Source: Punica granatum
Lineage: Eukaryota; Streptophyta; Magnoliopsida; Myrtales; Lythraceae
Direction: 5' to 3'
Assembly (NCBI RefSeq): GCF_007655135.1
Contig: NC_045129.1
Location: 12,586,001-12,650,000 of the forward strand
DNA length: 64,000 bases
How positions within the stretch are numbered: position 1 is the stretch's first letter; every line of letters starts with the position of its first letter. This document shows, one piece after another, positions 12,247 to 22,799 of this stretch. Both the position numbers and the translations under genes were made by a program. The notes under the pieces were generated by a model, which did no database searches, was not told the origin of the DNA, and was given only the letters and a program-made list of their open reading frames with translations.

Positions 12247-12330
12247 GGAGAACTAAACTCTCATCCCAAACAAGTATAGATTTTTATTTTATTGTAGTAG
12301 AGCTTTAGACCTCTCTTATAACTAGAAAGT
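11971..12330 (+). mobile_element. SINE copy 2, split by a MITE
   Basis: The SINE head GGTGTAGCGCAGTGG starts at 11971, and the SINE body (TTTTTATTTTATTG, then AGACCTCTCTTATAAC) resumes at about 12272. The two parts are separated by a 259-bp insertion at 12013-12271 with its own inverted ends. Read without the insertion, the order matches the copy at 21869. Confidence 0.6.
12013..12271. mobile_element. MITE inside SINE copy 2
   Basis: The ends GTTTGGTTTTAGAGTT and AACTCTCATCCCAAAC are inverted copies of one another, and the interior is AT-rich and non-coding. The ends resemble those of the elements at 13766 and 30672 (GTTTG..TTTCAGAGTTAAA), so the three are probably one family. The target duplication is unclear. 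Confidence 0.55.
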
Positions 12331-13078
12331 CGACTTATGAATCACAAATAAAAATTTTTACTGAGATATCATCTATTTTCATTTTTTTTTCGGTGACAAA
12401 ATAAACTAGAGGATTAAAATTGAAATACGAATATTACAATCCTAGAAAAAACCAAAAGAAACCTGTTTCCTTTGGAAAAATACTTCATGTATCAAGCTTT
12501 TTTTCATTTATATTTGGGAATCCATTAATTATTGTTCTTCTGAACTGTAATTTATTTTTTATTGGATTAATAAATTAAAGAAGAGAAGACATCACGTATT
12601 CGCACGTAACGAGACCCCATACCGGGGAAGCGAAGTGCCTGAATCAAGTTAAATTGCTCACTATGGTCATTACGAAATGAAATTGAGAAAAAAAATAAAA
12701 AAGAATAAATTACTTTAAAAGTAAGATAATAGAAATAATAACAAAATAGGTGGAAATGGAGAAGCCACGGTGATCACTGCCCCCTCTCTATCTATCTTTC
12801 ATTGTTATTTCTCTTTTTTAATTTTTTAAAATTTGAAATAATTGTTGAAGACAGCCAGAATATTCCATGATATATTCTAAATTTTTTAGTGAACGCAGTG
12901 AAAATGGAAAGGATGTCTTGATTTTTCCTACTAAAACCGGGACTGAGAATTACTTGAGAAAATTTTAAAATCAAAGTGTGTAATTAATTTACCCATGATG
13001 AAATGGGCAAATGGTGACGCAAGTTGATGATTGATACCATAGCCGAAATGGAAACCGGAAGACAGCTAGAGGTAATGC

Positions 13079-13225
13079 AAAAGATGATATAATGCAACGG
13101 CGTATATCTAGAGATTGCATGTTCGATATTAGTGGAATTATCTGTGCCTCTTTATTAATTATTTATAATTTATTTTTCATTGTATTATATCTTGTATCTC
13201 CTTTGTAATTAAAAAATAATAATAA
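13079..13225 (+). mobile_element. SINE copy 3, degenerate
   Basis: The stretch follows the family order: AAAGATGATATAATGCAACGG head, a GTTCGATATT B-box remnant, a TTCATTGTATTATA body and CTCCTTTGTAATT, then an A-rich tail. Several positions differ from the other copies. Confidence 0.55.
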
Positions 13226-13765
13226 TACAAAAATATAAACAAAAAACCAGAATAGGTCTCCTTCTTTCTTCCTTGGGTCATTTATTACATCCGCGGCTGC
13301 CAGTTGCCCATTTTTATGTATCAATAAAGAAATTTATCCTCCCCCAAAAAAAAAAAGTAACAAAGAAAAGCTGAAAAACTGGGAGTATGACAGTCGTATT
13401 AGTCGCGCTCGACCTAATTGCAAGAGTTTACTTATTCAACTCTCAGTCCGTGGGATTTTTCATAACTTTTTTTAAAAAAAAAATACTTGTAAACTACTAG
13501 TCTCATTGGCCTTCTTATAATCGTAAATAAAAGAAAGCACTCGATGAACACTGTGTACCATGCGGTCACCTACGGAGGCGGCGCCTTTTCCTATTCTTTC
13601 CATTAAGGGACCATCTGTTAATCATTGGATCAACTCTTCCTTATAGTAAAATCAATCGCAACAAAAAGTTGATATAACAGTACAGACACGCGATTTCTTA
13701 AAGAGACTAAAAAATAGCCGTTCTTCCCGCTCCAATCACGTTTTTTCTTTGGATTCGAGCAGTGT

Positions 13766-14009
13766 GTTTGATTTCAGAGTTAAAGTTTTGAATTTGTAAT
13801 TTTGATTTTGATTATGAAAAAAGACAAAAAAAATATAGAGTCTGTGGACCTCACCAATTTTGTTATGTAGTGTATTGAGTGGTGTATGAGATTGTATATT
13901 AAATAATATATGGAGCCCACCAGTTTGACTTTAAAAAAGTATTTTTATTGTGTAGTATATTGAGTTAAAGTTAAAATTAAAATTTTAAATCGTGATTCCG
14001 GAACCAAAC
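13766..14009. mobile_element. MITE, GTTTG/CAAAC family
   Basis: It starts GTTTGATTTCAGAGTTAAAG and ends at CCAAAC, with TTTTGATTTTGATTATGAAA near the left edge. Much of it recurs in inverted orientation at 30672-30852. It lies just upstream of the MYB-CC gene's transcribed region. It is non-coding. Confidence 0.6.
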
Positions 14010-14169
14010 GGAACGCTCCAGAATTCCGGGTGGTGAGATTCAGATTCCGCCCATGAGAGACGAATTATTATTAAAATTCTATTATTCCGAAGCCGTGCTG
14101 CTGACGTAAGTCCAACAAAAATACTTTTGCTGTTTGGTCAAGTGGCAAATGTAATTTGATAATTTGATT

Positions 14170-15365
14170 GGGCAACGTTGTATTCGAAGTGTTGGAAACT
14201 TTGTACATTTCCGCCCCCTCATCCAACTCCCGTCCACATTCCGACGTCATTGCCTCCTCCTCCATCTTCCTCGCCTCATCCTCAGGTGCGCAGCTCTCCT
14301 CTCTTCCCTCCATATCTCTTCACCCGTTGCTGCTCTTCTTCTTCTTCTTCTTCTTCTTCTCTACGTGTATGTATATATTTTATATATAGATAATTTGTTT
14401 GTACTGCGTGTGACAAGAGGGAAGACCGGAGTGAAAATTGGAGCAGCTCTGTTGTTTTGGTGCTCTGACATGGGCAGTGAAGTCGCTGATTTGGCGACTG
14501 TTGTCTAAGATCTGCTTCATTTGTCTTAAGACTCTTAAAATGGACCTCGGAGACATTACGTCTCGGTCGGGGTAATCTCTGGGAAGGTGATTTCACAGAA
14601 GGGATTACCCTGGCCCCGAGCCGCTTAACGTGTATATTATTATGACCTTACCTGAGAATGGAATGCTGCATGGTTTGTGCCGAGCAGTCGAGCCCCTTTT
14701 TTGTTCTCTTCGATGACCTGGACTGACTTTGGCAGTTCGGTGAGATTTCGGGGGAGCTGCTAAGCAGTTGATGTGAAAGCTTGAAGCTTATAGATGAAGG
14801 TTTGACTGATGCGTTGATGTCTTAAAACTTAGTCCACATGTGCATTTGAAGGATTGATTGGGTTGAGATGCCGCTTGTGGATATTGGATATCGAATGAGT
14901 AGTAGGCAGATATGGAGGCGCGATGCCACAGCAGCCCCGTGCTGTGATTCCGTTGGAAACTTTATACAAAACTAGGAGCTCAACTAAAACCTTAAGATTC
15001 GATAACAGACTCGAAACTGGGCATCTGAGTTATCAATTACACCAATGGAAAGTCGTCGTTTCATTGGGTCCTAATGTTTCGACACTGTCTGGTGGATGCT
15101 CCATACATGCTTCTGTTTTGACATTAGCAAGCAGTATGGATATTCAAGGTCTTGTTTAGAAAGGAACAATCCATTGAATTGCGCGGATACACATTAGACT
15201 GCCTATCCTGGTGACTGCGTCATCTTTAATATATAATTTTCCTTCTTTTGCAGGTTACCCTTTGAAGAGAACTCAACCAAAATTTCCCGACAAGTATTGG
15301 CTGCTAATTGTATCCTGGTGACTGCATCTTCAATATATACCCCATGGCTGAAAGGTTCTAGGGCA
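14170..15365 (+). promoter_or_regulatory. 5' leader region of the MYB-CC gene
   Basis: A pyrimidine-rich leader with a (CTT)n run at about 14335-14360 precedes the coding start by 1 kb. TTTTGCAG at about 15254 is a likely splice acceptor for an intron in the leader. An upstream open frame of 78 codons starting ATGCCACAGCAG occupies 14923-15159; if it is in the mature leader it could reduce translation of the main frame. The transcription start is not visible. Confidence 0.45.
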
Positions 15366-17674
15366 ATGAATCAACAGAAGATAACGGAAATTGGTCCTTC
15401 AAAAGGACTGACGCATTCCTGTCAGAAAGAAAGTCCAAGCTCGATGGCTGGTGATTGTTCTGATCTTTCCATGGGATCTATAGTCCAAGCTCAAAAGTGT
15501 TGCCTGAGATCCGGTCTTGCAGGCCCCATCTCTCCTGTTTCCCCTGCTCACAGCTTAAAGAGCTCGTTTTCGCGGTCTTCTGTATTCTGTACTAGTCTAT
15601 ACCAGTCATCCTCAACAACATCAGAAGCTCATAGACTGCTTGGGAATCTGCCATTCCTTCCTCATACTCCAACGTACAATAGATCCCTTCCTGGTGTTGA
15701 TTCCACAAAGTCGTCCTCTCTCTTTAGTGATGATATATGCAATCAAGGTGATGAGAGAGACTCGGAGGAGGCTCTTATGAAGGACTTCCTCAGTTTGCCC
15801 GGGGACTCTGCTGAAGGGAGCTTCCATGATATAAATTGTACCGGTGACAATTCCGACTTAGCAGAGCAGTTGGAACTGCAGTATCTGTCTGATGAGCTCG
15901 ACATGGTCATGATTGACAATGGAGAAAACCCGAGGCTCGATGTAAGCGTGCTTGCTTTATTATCTTATTTCAAAAGGGAAAAGTCGATTCTCTTGTTCAC
16001 TTCCTCTTTTGCAGCATCTTAAAGAATGTTTCTCAGTTGTATTTTTTGCGTCTCTCCTAGGACATCTACGGAACGCAGCAATCATCTCCCAAGCAAGCAC
16101 CAGAATTGAATGTCAACAACTCTATCACGGCACAAGGTATCGATTCCCCTTCAAGTCAATCTCCTAGTCCTAATATGCACAGACCAAGGATGCGATGGAC
16201 ACCAGAACTTCACGTGCGTTTTGTAGAGGCTGTCAACAAGCTCGATGGTGCTGAAAGTAAGCGGCTCCCACGTCTCTCTGCTCTTTAGCAGTTGCTTTTC
16301 TCCTGATATGGTTCCCTTCCCACTAATTTGCTTTCAAATCTACAGAGGCTACACCAAAAGGCGTACTAAAGCTCATGAATGTCGAAGGTTTGACAATTTA
16401 CCATGTAAAAAGCCACTTGCAGGTATATGTCTCAGCAATCTGCTTAAATCATTAATTACTAGCAGCCACCGTCTAGTTTATTCCTGCATTCTTCATCTGT
16501 CGTATTCCATTTGCAGAAATATCGTCTTGCCAAGTACATGCCCGAGAGAAAAGAAGGTAATGGTGCATCAATTTTTTAACGGTGCATCAATTTTTTTCTT
16601 TTTCTTTTTTGTTAATATATGCATGGAGCTAATATTTTGCTCATGTTACTTATCAAAAAGTAAAAAACATTTCACTCATGTTGAATTATTTCAATTCACT
16701 CATCTTGCTGCTCTTTGCTTTCCTTTAGAAAAGAAGACTTCTAGCTCTGAAGAGAAAAAGGCAGCCAGTAGCAACGATTGTGATGGAAGAAGAAAAGGGT
16801 CAATACTCTACTCTCACTTCAATACTCTCTGTCTCGTCTTCTCTTTCCCCTGTTCTGTACTTTGTTGGGATTCAAGCAATATTTTGTGCTTTCTGTGTCC
16901 TTTTGTAGGAGCACGCAACTCACCGAGGCTCTTCGCATGCAAATGGAAGTCCAGAAACAACTGCACGAACAACTTGAGGTAATTTAAACTCATAGTACTG
17001 ACTATTACCGATTCTTTTCTTTATTAATGCCATCATTTGAGCGTTAGTTATTGCTAGAAGATATCGTGCAGTGCATTTACTTCTTAATGCTCCCTTCACC
17101 TTCTATGGGGCTAAAGAATGGCCCTTGGGATCAATCCAATGGGCGGCAGATGAAGCCCTGGAATGTTGAAGACGACTTTGATACCATGTCACAAATCGAA
17201 AGACCATTTATCTAACAAGCCTGAGTGTCTAGATTAGTTGGCAACAACCATTTGAAATATTTCATCACTTATCAAAACAAAAACAAAAACGATTTGAAAT
17301 GTCCTCAAGCATGTCCAATGAAGCTCTTGTAATATGTGTACGACTGAAAAACTATGCAGGTACAGAAGGCGCTGCAGTTGCGGATAGAAGAGCATGCACA
17401 ATACTTGCAGAAGATTCTGGAGGAACAACAGAAAGCTGGCAGTGCCTTGTGTCAATCAACTCAAAACTTGCCATCACCGAAAGATAGTGTTCCTTCTGAT
17501 CAGGCAGGGTCATCCAACTCCGACTCTGGTCCTCCTTCCGAGTCTTTGAAGCGAAAGAGCAGTGTCGACTCTGATGATCACGTAAGTGAGCAGAAGAAGA
17601 AGAGGCTCAGCCTCGAAGGTGACTCTGCATCCACGCCTTCCAGTGAGGTCATCTCAAAGAGCCCCCTCCAATGA
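15366..17674 (+). CDS. PHR1-like MYB-CC transcription factor
   Basis: The product is a GARP/MYB-CC DNA-binding regulator of the PHR1-LIKE family, whose members bind P1BS-type sites in the nucleus and often control phosphate-starvation genes. Coding exons are 15366-15941, 16061-16256, 16346-16422, 16517-16556, 16729-16798, 16909-16978 and 17360-17674; all borders are GT..AG and the join gives 447 residues. The MYB/GARP domain lies at about 233-296 ([16 protein letters not shown], then [20 protein letters not shown]). The coiled-coil with the diagnostic LHEQLE motif lies at about 320-370. The N-terminal 190 residues are Ser-rich and poorly conserved, and the C-terminal tail is Ser/Lys-rich. The start is the first in-frame ATG. 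It converges on the BBE-like gene, with about 490 bp between stops. Family assignment is firm; the subgroup and target pathway are not. Confidence 0.93.
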
Positions 17675-18165
17675 CTATACGATGCCTATGTTAGTTTATT
17701 CTTTGCATCTGTATTGGAGTTGTATGATATTGGCATGAATTTATTTCGGATATTGACAATTTGCTTTTGGAAATGGAAATTACTGGATAATGTTCGGTTC
17801 ATCTTGGGTTATACATGTGGCTTTTTTTTTTTTTTTTGGTTGTGATGTTTGAAAAAGTAGAAGACAAGCGAACTGGTGAATTCTATGACGGGGGCACAGT
17901 ACATAGTGAGTCTTGCTAAAATGTGCATACTTTGATTTTCAAGTAAAATACTGATGAATTCTTTTCGCCGGCACAGTACTTTCGGCGAACTGATGAATTC
18001 GACTAAAATCGACCAAATCAAAGTACAAGGATGAAAATCAAAGAGACAAAAGAACCCCTGAAGTTCGGGGACCATTTTATAATATTTGAAGTATAATTAT
18101 ATGGCGAGTATGGAGATTAGGTGGGAAGAACATGATGGACACTATCCGAAATCGAAACCAATTTC
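17675..18165. other. Convergent 3' region
   Basis: These 491 bp lie between two convergent stop codons and should hold both 3' untranslated regions. There is a T-run at about 17822-17838. I see no further gene. Confidence 0.6.
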
Positions 18166-19773
18166 CTACGATTCCCATGGCTTCACAGGGATGCTTTGCT
18201 CATTCCTGAAGAAATTCATGGGATCAACCATTGTCTTCACCTTCACCAGCCGATCAAAGTTTCCACCGAAATACTTGATCCCGTAAACCTTACCCTCGGA
18301 ATAGCTATTCTTGCCTTTTGATGTAACCCCGACATCAAGGTCTCGGTAACAGAGGAAAGATCTTCTTGGGTTGCTAGAAACGTAGGGGGTCATGTAACTG
18401 TAAAGCCTCCTGATTTGGGACAGGTAGTTTTTCTCAGCTTCGGGTCCCTCTTCGGTCCAGCTGATTGAGTGCTGGATCTTGAAGAGGTTACCGGTACGGT
18501 GAGGGAACGGAGTTTCCGAGGTTGCAATCTCGTTCATTCTTCCACCGTAGGGATTGAAGACCAGCTCGGGCTTCCCCAGCGCAATCATCTTTTTCCATAG
18601 CCTCTCAAGGTTCGCCTTCGGGATTGGCTTTTCCAAGTAGTCGGATTTCCTCTTTAGGAAGTTCATCGAGCCGGGGACACGGTCAAGGAGGATACTTGGG
18701 GAAGCCTGCTTGTAGAAGTTACCCCACCACACGGCTGACTCGATCCAGCTCATCTCAATGCAATTCTCTTTCTTGAGGCCCAGTTCAGGCAGTTCCTTGC
18801 CCAGTAAGGAGACCAATTTTTCAGCCCCGCCGAGGAAGAGAGCTGTAATAGAGGCCCTGATCGTCTTCCGACCAATCCGGCTGCTTGAAGTTGTTGGCTG
18901 GACTGCAAGCCTCATAAACAGATTCTCATCGGTCGAGGGCGCTACTAACTGCCACTTGTAGACAAGGTCGGTCATGTTTTCCTCTATGGTTTTCTCGACA
19001 TGAAAAACGGTGACAGTCTCAGGCACTGGGACGAGCCTCACCTTGTAGGCCAACACGACACCAAAGCTTGCCCCACCCCCGCCCCTAATGGCCCAAAATA
19101 GGTCCTCCCCCATCGAGTCACGGTCAAGGATCTTACCATTCACATCCACGATCCTTGCATCGAGAATGTTATCCACCGAAAGCCCATACTTGCGCAACAT
19201 GTTACCGTACCCTCCACAGCTCAAGTGCCCACCGACCCCAACAGTCGCACAAATTCCCGCAGGGAACCCATAGACCTTGCTGCTCTCCCATATCCGATAG
19301 TAGAGTTCCCCAAGGGTGGCCCCCGCCTGTACCCATGCGGACTCGTCCTGGATGTTCACATGGATCATTCTCAAATTGAACATGTCAAGGATAATAAACG
19401 GGTCGTCCGAAACGTAAGATATCCCCTCAAAATCATGGCCCCCGCTCCTTATCTTGATATGAAGCTTGAGGATTTGAGCACACAATACTGCCCCTGAGGC
19501 ATCAGATTCGAGGAGCGGAGTCACGATAATTAGCGGCTTCGGGGTGGAGGAGGTGTTGAAACGGCGATTACGGACGTATGAGTTGAGGACCGAGGCGAAC
19601 GACGAGTTGCTCTCTTGGTAGACTATCTTCGAGGCTTGGTCGAACGACTGCCTTTGGCTCGTGAGGCATTGGAGGAAGCTATCATACAATGAATTCGAAC
19701 TGCAGAGACTGAAAGAAAAGAGGAGGAGGAGGAGGAGGAGGAGAAGGGGCACTGAAGCTGAACGCCTCGACAT
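18166..19773 (-). CDS. Berberine-bridge-enzyme-like FAD oxidase
   Basis: This is an intronless 535-residue member of the BBE-like family, secreted flavoprotein oxidases or dehydrogenases acting on alkaloids, monolignols or oligosaccharides. Residues 1-25 are a signal peptide with a nine-leucine run. The FAD-binding PCMH domain follows, with His113 in RSGGHDFEG and Cys175 in GICATVGVGGH; this His/Cys pair is what tethers FAD bicovalently in the family. The BBE C-terminal domain ends YRDLDVG..YFGGNFDRLVKVK..VDPMNFFRNEQSIP. The length is normal for the family. Two oddities: HLSCGGYG has Cys where Gly is usual, and SFLCYRDLD has Cys475 where Asn is usual just before the conserved Tyr476. The ATG directly precedes the signal peptide. 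The substrate cannot be predicted from sequence. Confidence 0.95.
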   Translation of the reverse strand: MSRRSASVPLLLLLLLLLFSFSLCSSNSLYDSFLQCLTSQRQSFDQASKIVYQESNSSFASVLNSYVRNRRFNTSSTPKPLIIVTPLLESDASGAVLCAQILKLHIKIRSGGHDFEGISYVSDDPFIILDMFNLRMIHVNIQDESAWVQAGATLGELYYRIWESSKVYGFPAGICATVGVGGHLSCGGYGNMLRKYGLSVDNILDARIVDVNGKILDRDSMGEDLFWAIRGGGGASFGVVLAYKVRLVPVPETVTVFHVEKTIEENMTDLVYKWQLVAPSTDENLFMRLAVQPTTSSSRIGRKTIRASITALFLGGAEKLVSLLGKELPELGLKKENCIEMSWIESAVWWGNFYKQASPSILLDRVPGSMNFLKRKSDYLEKPIPKANLERLWKKMIALGKPELVFNPYGGRMNEIATSETPFPHRTGNLFKIQHSISWTEEGPEAEKNYLSQIRRLYSYMTPYVSSNPRRSFLCYRDLDVGVTSKGKNSYSEGKVYGIKYFGGNFDRLVKVKTMVDPMNFFRNEQSIPVKPWES

Positions 19774-21868
19774 TGTGCAGGATGATGTGTCTTTTACTTT
19801 CGTTCCGTTTTAGGAGTATCTGACATCATATGTTATAGGAAGTGTGTTTCATTTGCATTAATTTAAATCTATCAGGAAATTCTCATGCCAAGGAGCAAAC
19901 CGATATTCGAGTCTCGGCCAAAAGGAAAGGTTAAGGTAGCATAACTTTGTTTTGGGATATAATAAGTCGGCAATTCGGTGCTTACAAGGATGATGACTGT
20001 TACTATATCGAGTCATCCATTTTCGTTTGTTCTTTCTTTGTCTCCTTGCAAGGGGTTGTGATCCTTTCGTTTTCATTTTGTTTAGCAGACCTCAACTTTG
20101 ATGTGCCTCAAGAATCAGCCAAAGAGATTAGGAAAGGAGGCCACCATGACTTTTTGTGCTTTTTTGTTGATCTTTTCAAAGATTTTCTCTTTCACATCCT
20201 CTGGGAACAATATATCTTTACTTTTCATTAATTTGTAAGAGTATTATATAAGCTATATTTTGAACAAAAAGAAAGGGATTTGAATATTGAATGAAATTGT
20301 GTTGGGCACTTCTTATCATTTTTATCTAAACATTCCTTTGTTTAGTGACAAAACTCCCGGTTCTTGTTGCTCATCATGAGGCTGGCAAATCAAAACGATT
20401 GATTCTTACTTGTGGCTATATATTTTATCAAGCAAAGATTGTTTGATCCTTCCAAGTATCATCCACCCTTCCTCCTTATTCATTTCTTATCTTCCTGATT
20501 CAAAGACCAATTTTCCTGGATTCGGAGCCTGTCCTTTTTGATTCGAAGATGTCATTTCCGATTTATAATCCATATTCTATTACTCGGAGCCCATCAAACT
20601 TTGTCTTCGAATTTGTCGGTTTTTTCTGTTGTTGCAATGTAATTTAAGATACAGATAAAATAGGGTAAATTTATGGATCTGGTTTTTCCGCGGCTCCATA
20701 GGAAATTGCTAAGGATCTGATACTTTTTTTTATCGAAAGTGATCACCTTGCTGTTGTGATCTGATGATGATAAATTTTTGCATGTAAATGTATTTTTAGC
20801 AAATAATAAATCAATTTACATCGTTCTTTCGTATCGCAGGTATCGAATTGTGGAATGTTCACTTAATATATAGCTTTTTTTATTATATAAGTACTAAATA
20901 TATAGCTAAAGTTCTTTTTACCAGGGAGGCTTGTAATTTAAGAAATAGAGAGAGGTGAAGGGGCTTCTTGAAGTTGAGCGACTAGAATCGATGAAATCAA
21001 AGTACAGCAAAATGTAAAAGACAGAAAAGAAAAGTTCGAGGACTATTTCCCCATTTGACCTTAATAAATAAAATTTTTTAACACTAATAAGAATGTAAGA
21101 CTCCATTCAACCAAAAAATAAAAAAAATTAAAGACTCCTTAATTAGTCAAGCAATTACTCTTTCTGTTTTTCCTCATATACCATCATTGATTTGTGAAAC
21201 TGAGAAAGATATAATTAATGAGGGAAAAACTACTCCGTGTGAATTCTCTCCTCAGTTTATATTTTGACCTCCCGTTCCAGATACGAGATTGCAACAAATT
21301 GAGGTCAAAGAGGGAGCATTTAATTGTCCTAAGATTTTATTCCAACATTTAACTTGATTCTTATTAATAGAGAAAATTCGGGAGAGTTTTACTCTTTATT
21401 AGGTCAACTTGGCTCGAACTGAATTAATTGGGGTTACGGATACTAAGGTTCACATAGAAAATATATATATATATATATATATTCACAAAAGTCATTTATT
21501 GATACATGATATATTATATTTTATATATAACCAAGCATCTATCGTATGTTTGTTTTGACCAAGTCGGAGGGACGGAGGGTGAGCGCAGATCAGTTAAAAA
21601 GATCAAACCATGTCCAAGTTCGAACCAATCCCGGGCTTATGCCTCATAAGATTATCGGAGAAAAGCCCCGAATTCGAACCAAATATCTCCTCTACAATTG
21701 CCGAAAAACACTTTTCATCTCACTTTCTTTTTTCTGCTCTCGCCTTGCTGCATATTCTTAATAAGGATCTCTGGATTAAGATCATAAAGTAAATTTACTA
21801 GCTACAACTTTTTCACTCTCTCTCTCCCATTACTTTTTTTCAAGTGAAAACCACATCTACTTCTCAAA
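19774..21868. other. Intergenic DNA upstream of the BBE-like gene
   Basis: This should contain the BBE-like promoter at its left edge, but I see no convincing TATA box. A (TA)n run lies at about 21462-21481. Open frames at 19947-20231 and 21546-21792 have no family similarity. Confidence 0.5.
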
Positions 21869-21980
21869 GGGAGGTGTAGCGCAGTAGCGAACGTCATCAC
21901 CCGATAATCAAGAGGTTTTAGTTTTTATTTTATTGCACTAGACCTACGGACTTCTCTTGTGATCAAGGAAAAAAAAACAC
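21869..21980 (+). mobile_element. SINE copy 4, internally deleted
   Basis: It starts GAGGTGTAGCGCAGTAGCG (A-box), continues AATCAAGAGGTTTTAG, TTTTTATTTTATTG and CTTCTCTTGTGATCAAGG, and ends in a run of A. The segment carrying the B-box in copies 1 and 5 is missing. Confidence 0.65.
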
Positions 21981-22371
21981 ATATGCTTAACCTTTTCCCT
22001 TGCTTAGTTATTGTTTTATTCTTTAATTAAAATGATTCGTGATTCGTCCCGATCTAACTAAATTTAAGAGAAATACTGAATCTTTTGATATCTGTTTGAT
22101 GTTTCGGTTATACTTTTCCGTGTGTAGCGCGGATGTCTCTCTAATATATATAATGCCTAAAAATAACACCTAATATAGAGCCGCATTTTCATTTGCTTTG
22201 GTGCTGCGAGGTCCGGTCCTTCTGCGGCTCCATATAAAACTGCAGGACCTGATTCCAGTCATCGACAGGACCATCTACCCGGTAATCCAGTGGCCATAAG
22301 TTTTTGACATAAAACTGAGAATTTTTTTCAAATAATAATAATAAAAAGAAAAATATATAGAAGGAATTATA

Positions 22372-22522
22372 TTTTTTGTTACAAGGGGAGACCATGAGGT
22401 AATACAATGAAATATAAATCCTAAATATCTAATAAAATTGTACGAGTAGTCCAACCTGAGTATTGAACCTGGAACATTTTGGTATTCAGGCGAGAGCGTG
22501 CACTATTGCGCTACATCTTCTT
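22372..22522 (-). mobile_element. tRNA-derived SINE, copy 5
   Basis: On the minus strand it reads GATGTAGCGCAATAGTGC, then CTCTCGCCTGAATACCAAAA, a GGTTCAATACTC B-box, TTTCATTGTATTACC and CCCCTTGTAAC before an A-rich end. This is the most complete copy in the window and defines the family together with copy 1. Confidence 0.7.
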
Positions 22523-22799
22523 TGATAATAGATTATCTTTATTACAAATTTACACCAATCAATCCCATGAGATCACATAACCATCAAATAAATTTTCCTA
22601 TTTTGGGCTACGAAAGAGACCCATAAACCTAATAGGGATACGTGAAAGAAAATAAACGAGCACATACAGTAAGTAACTTGAAATCCTTCAATTTTCGAAT
22701 GAGTGTCGCTGCGCTGTGCGCCAACTCCGTTGACAGGGACTCGTCCAGTTGTCAACAAAATAGGTTCACCCCGGCACTGAAGGTGGCGACACAAAAAAA

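Noticed and set aside
18758..19497. Plus-strand frames inside the BBE-like gene
   Set aside because: They are shadows of the conserved minus-strand gene.
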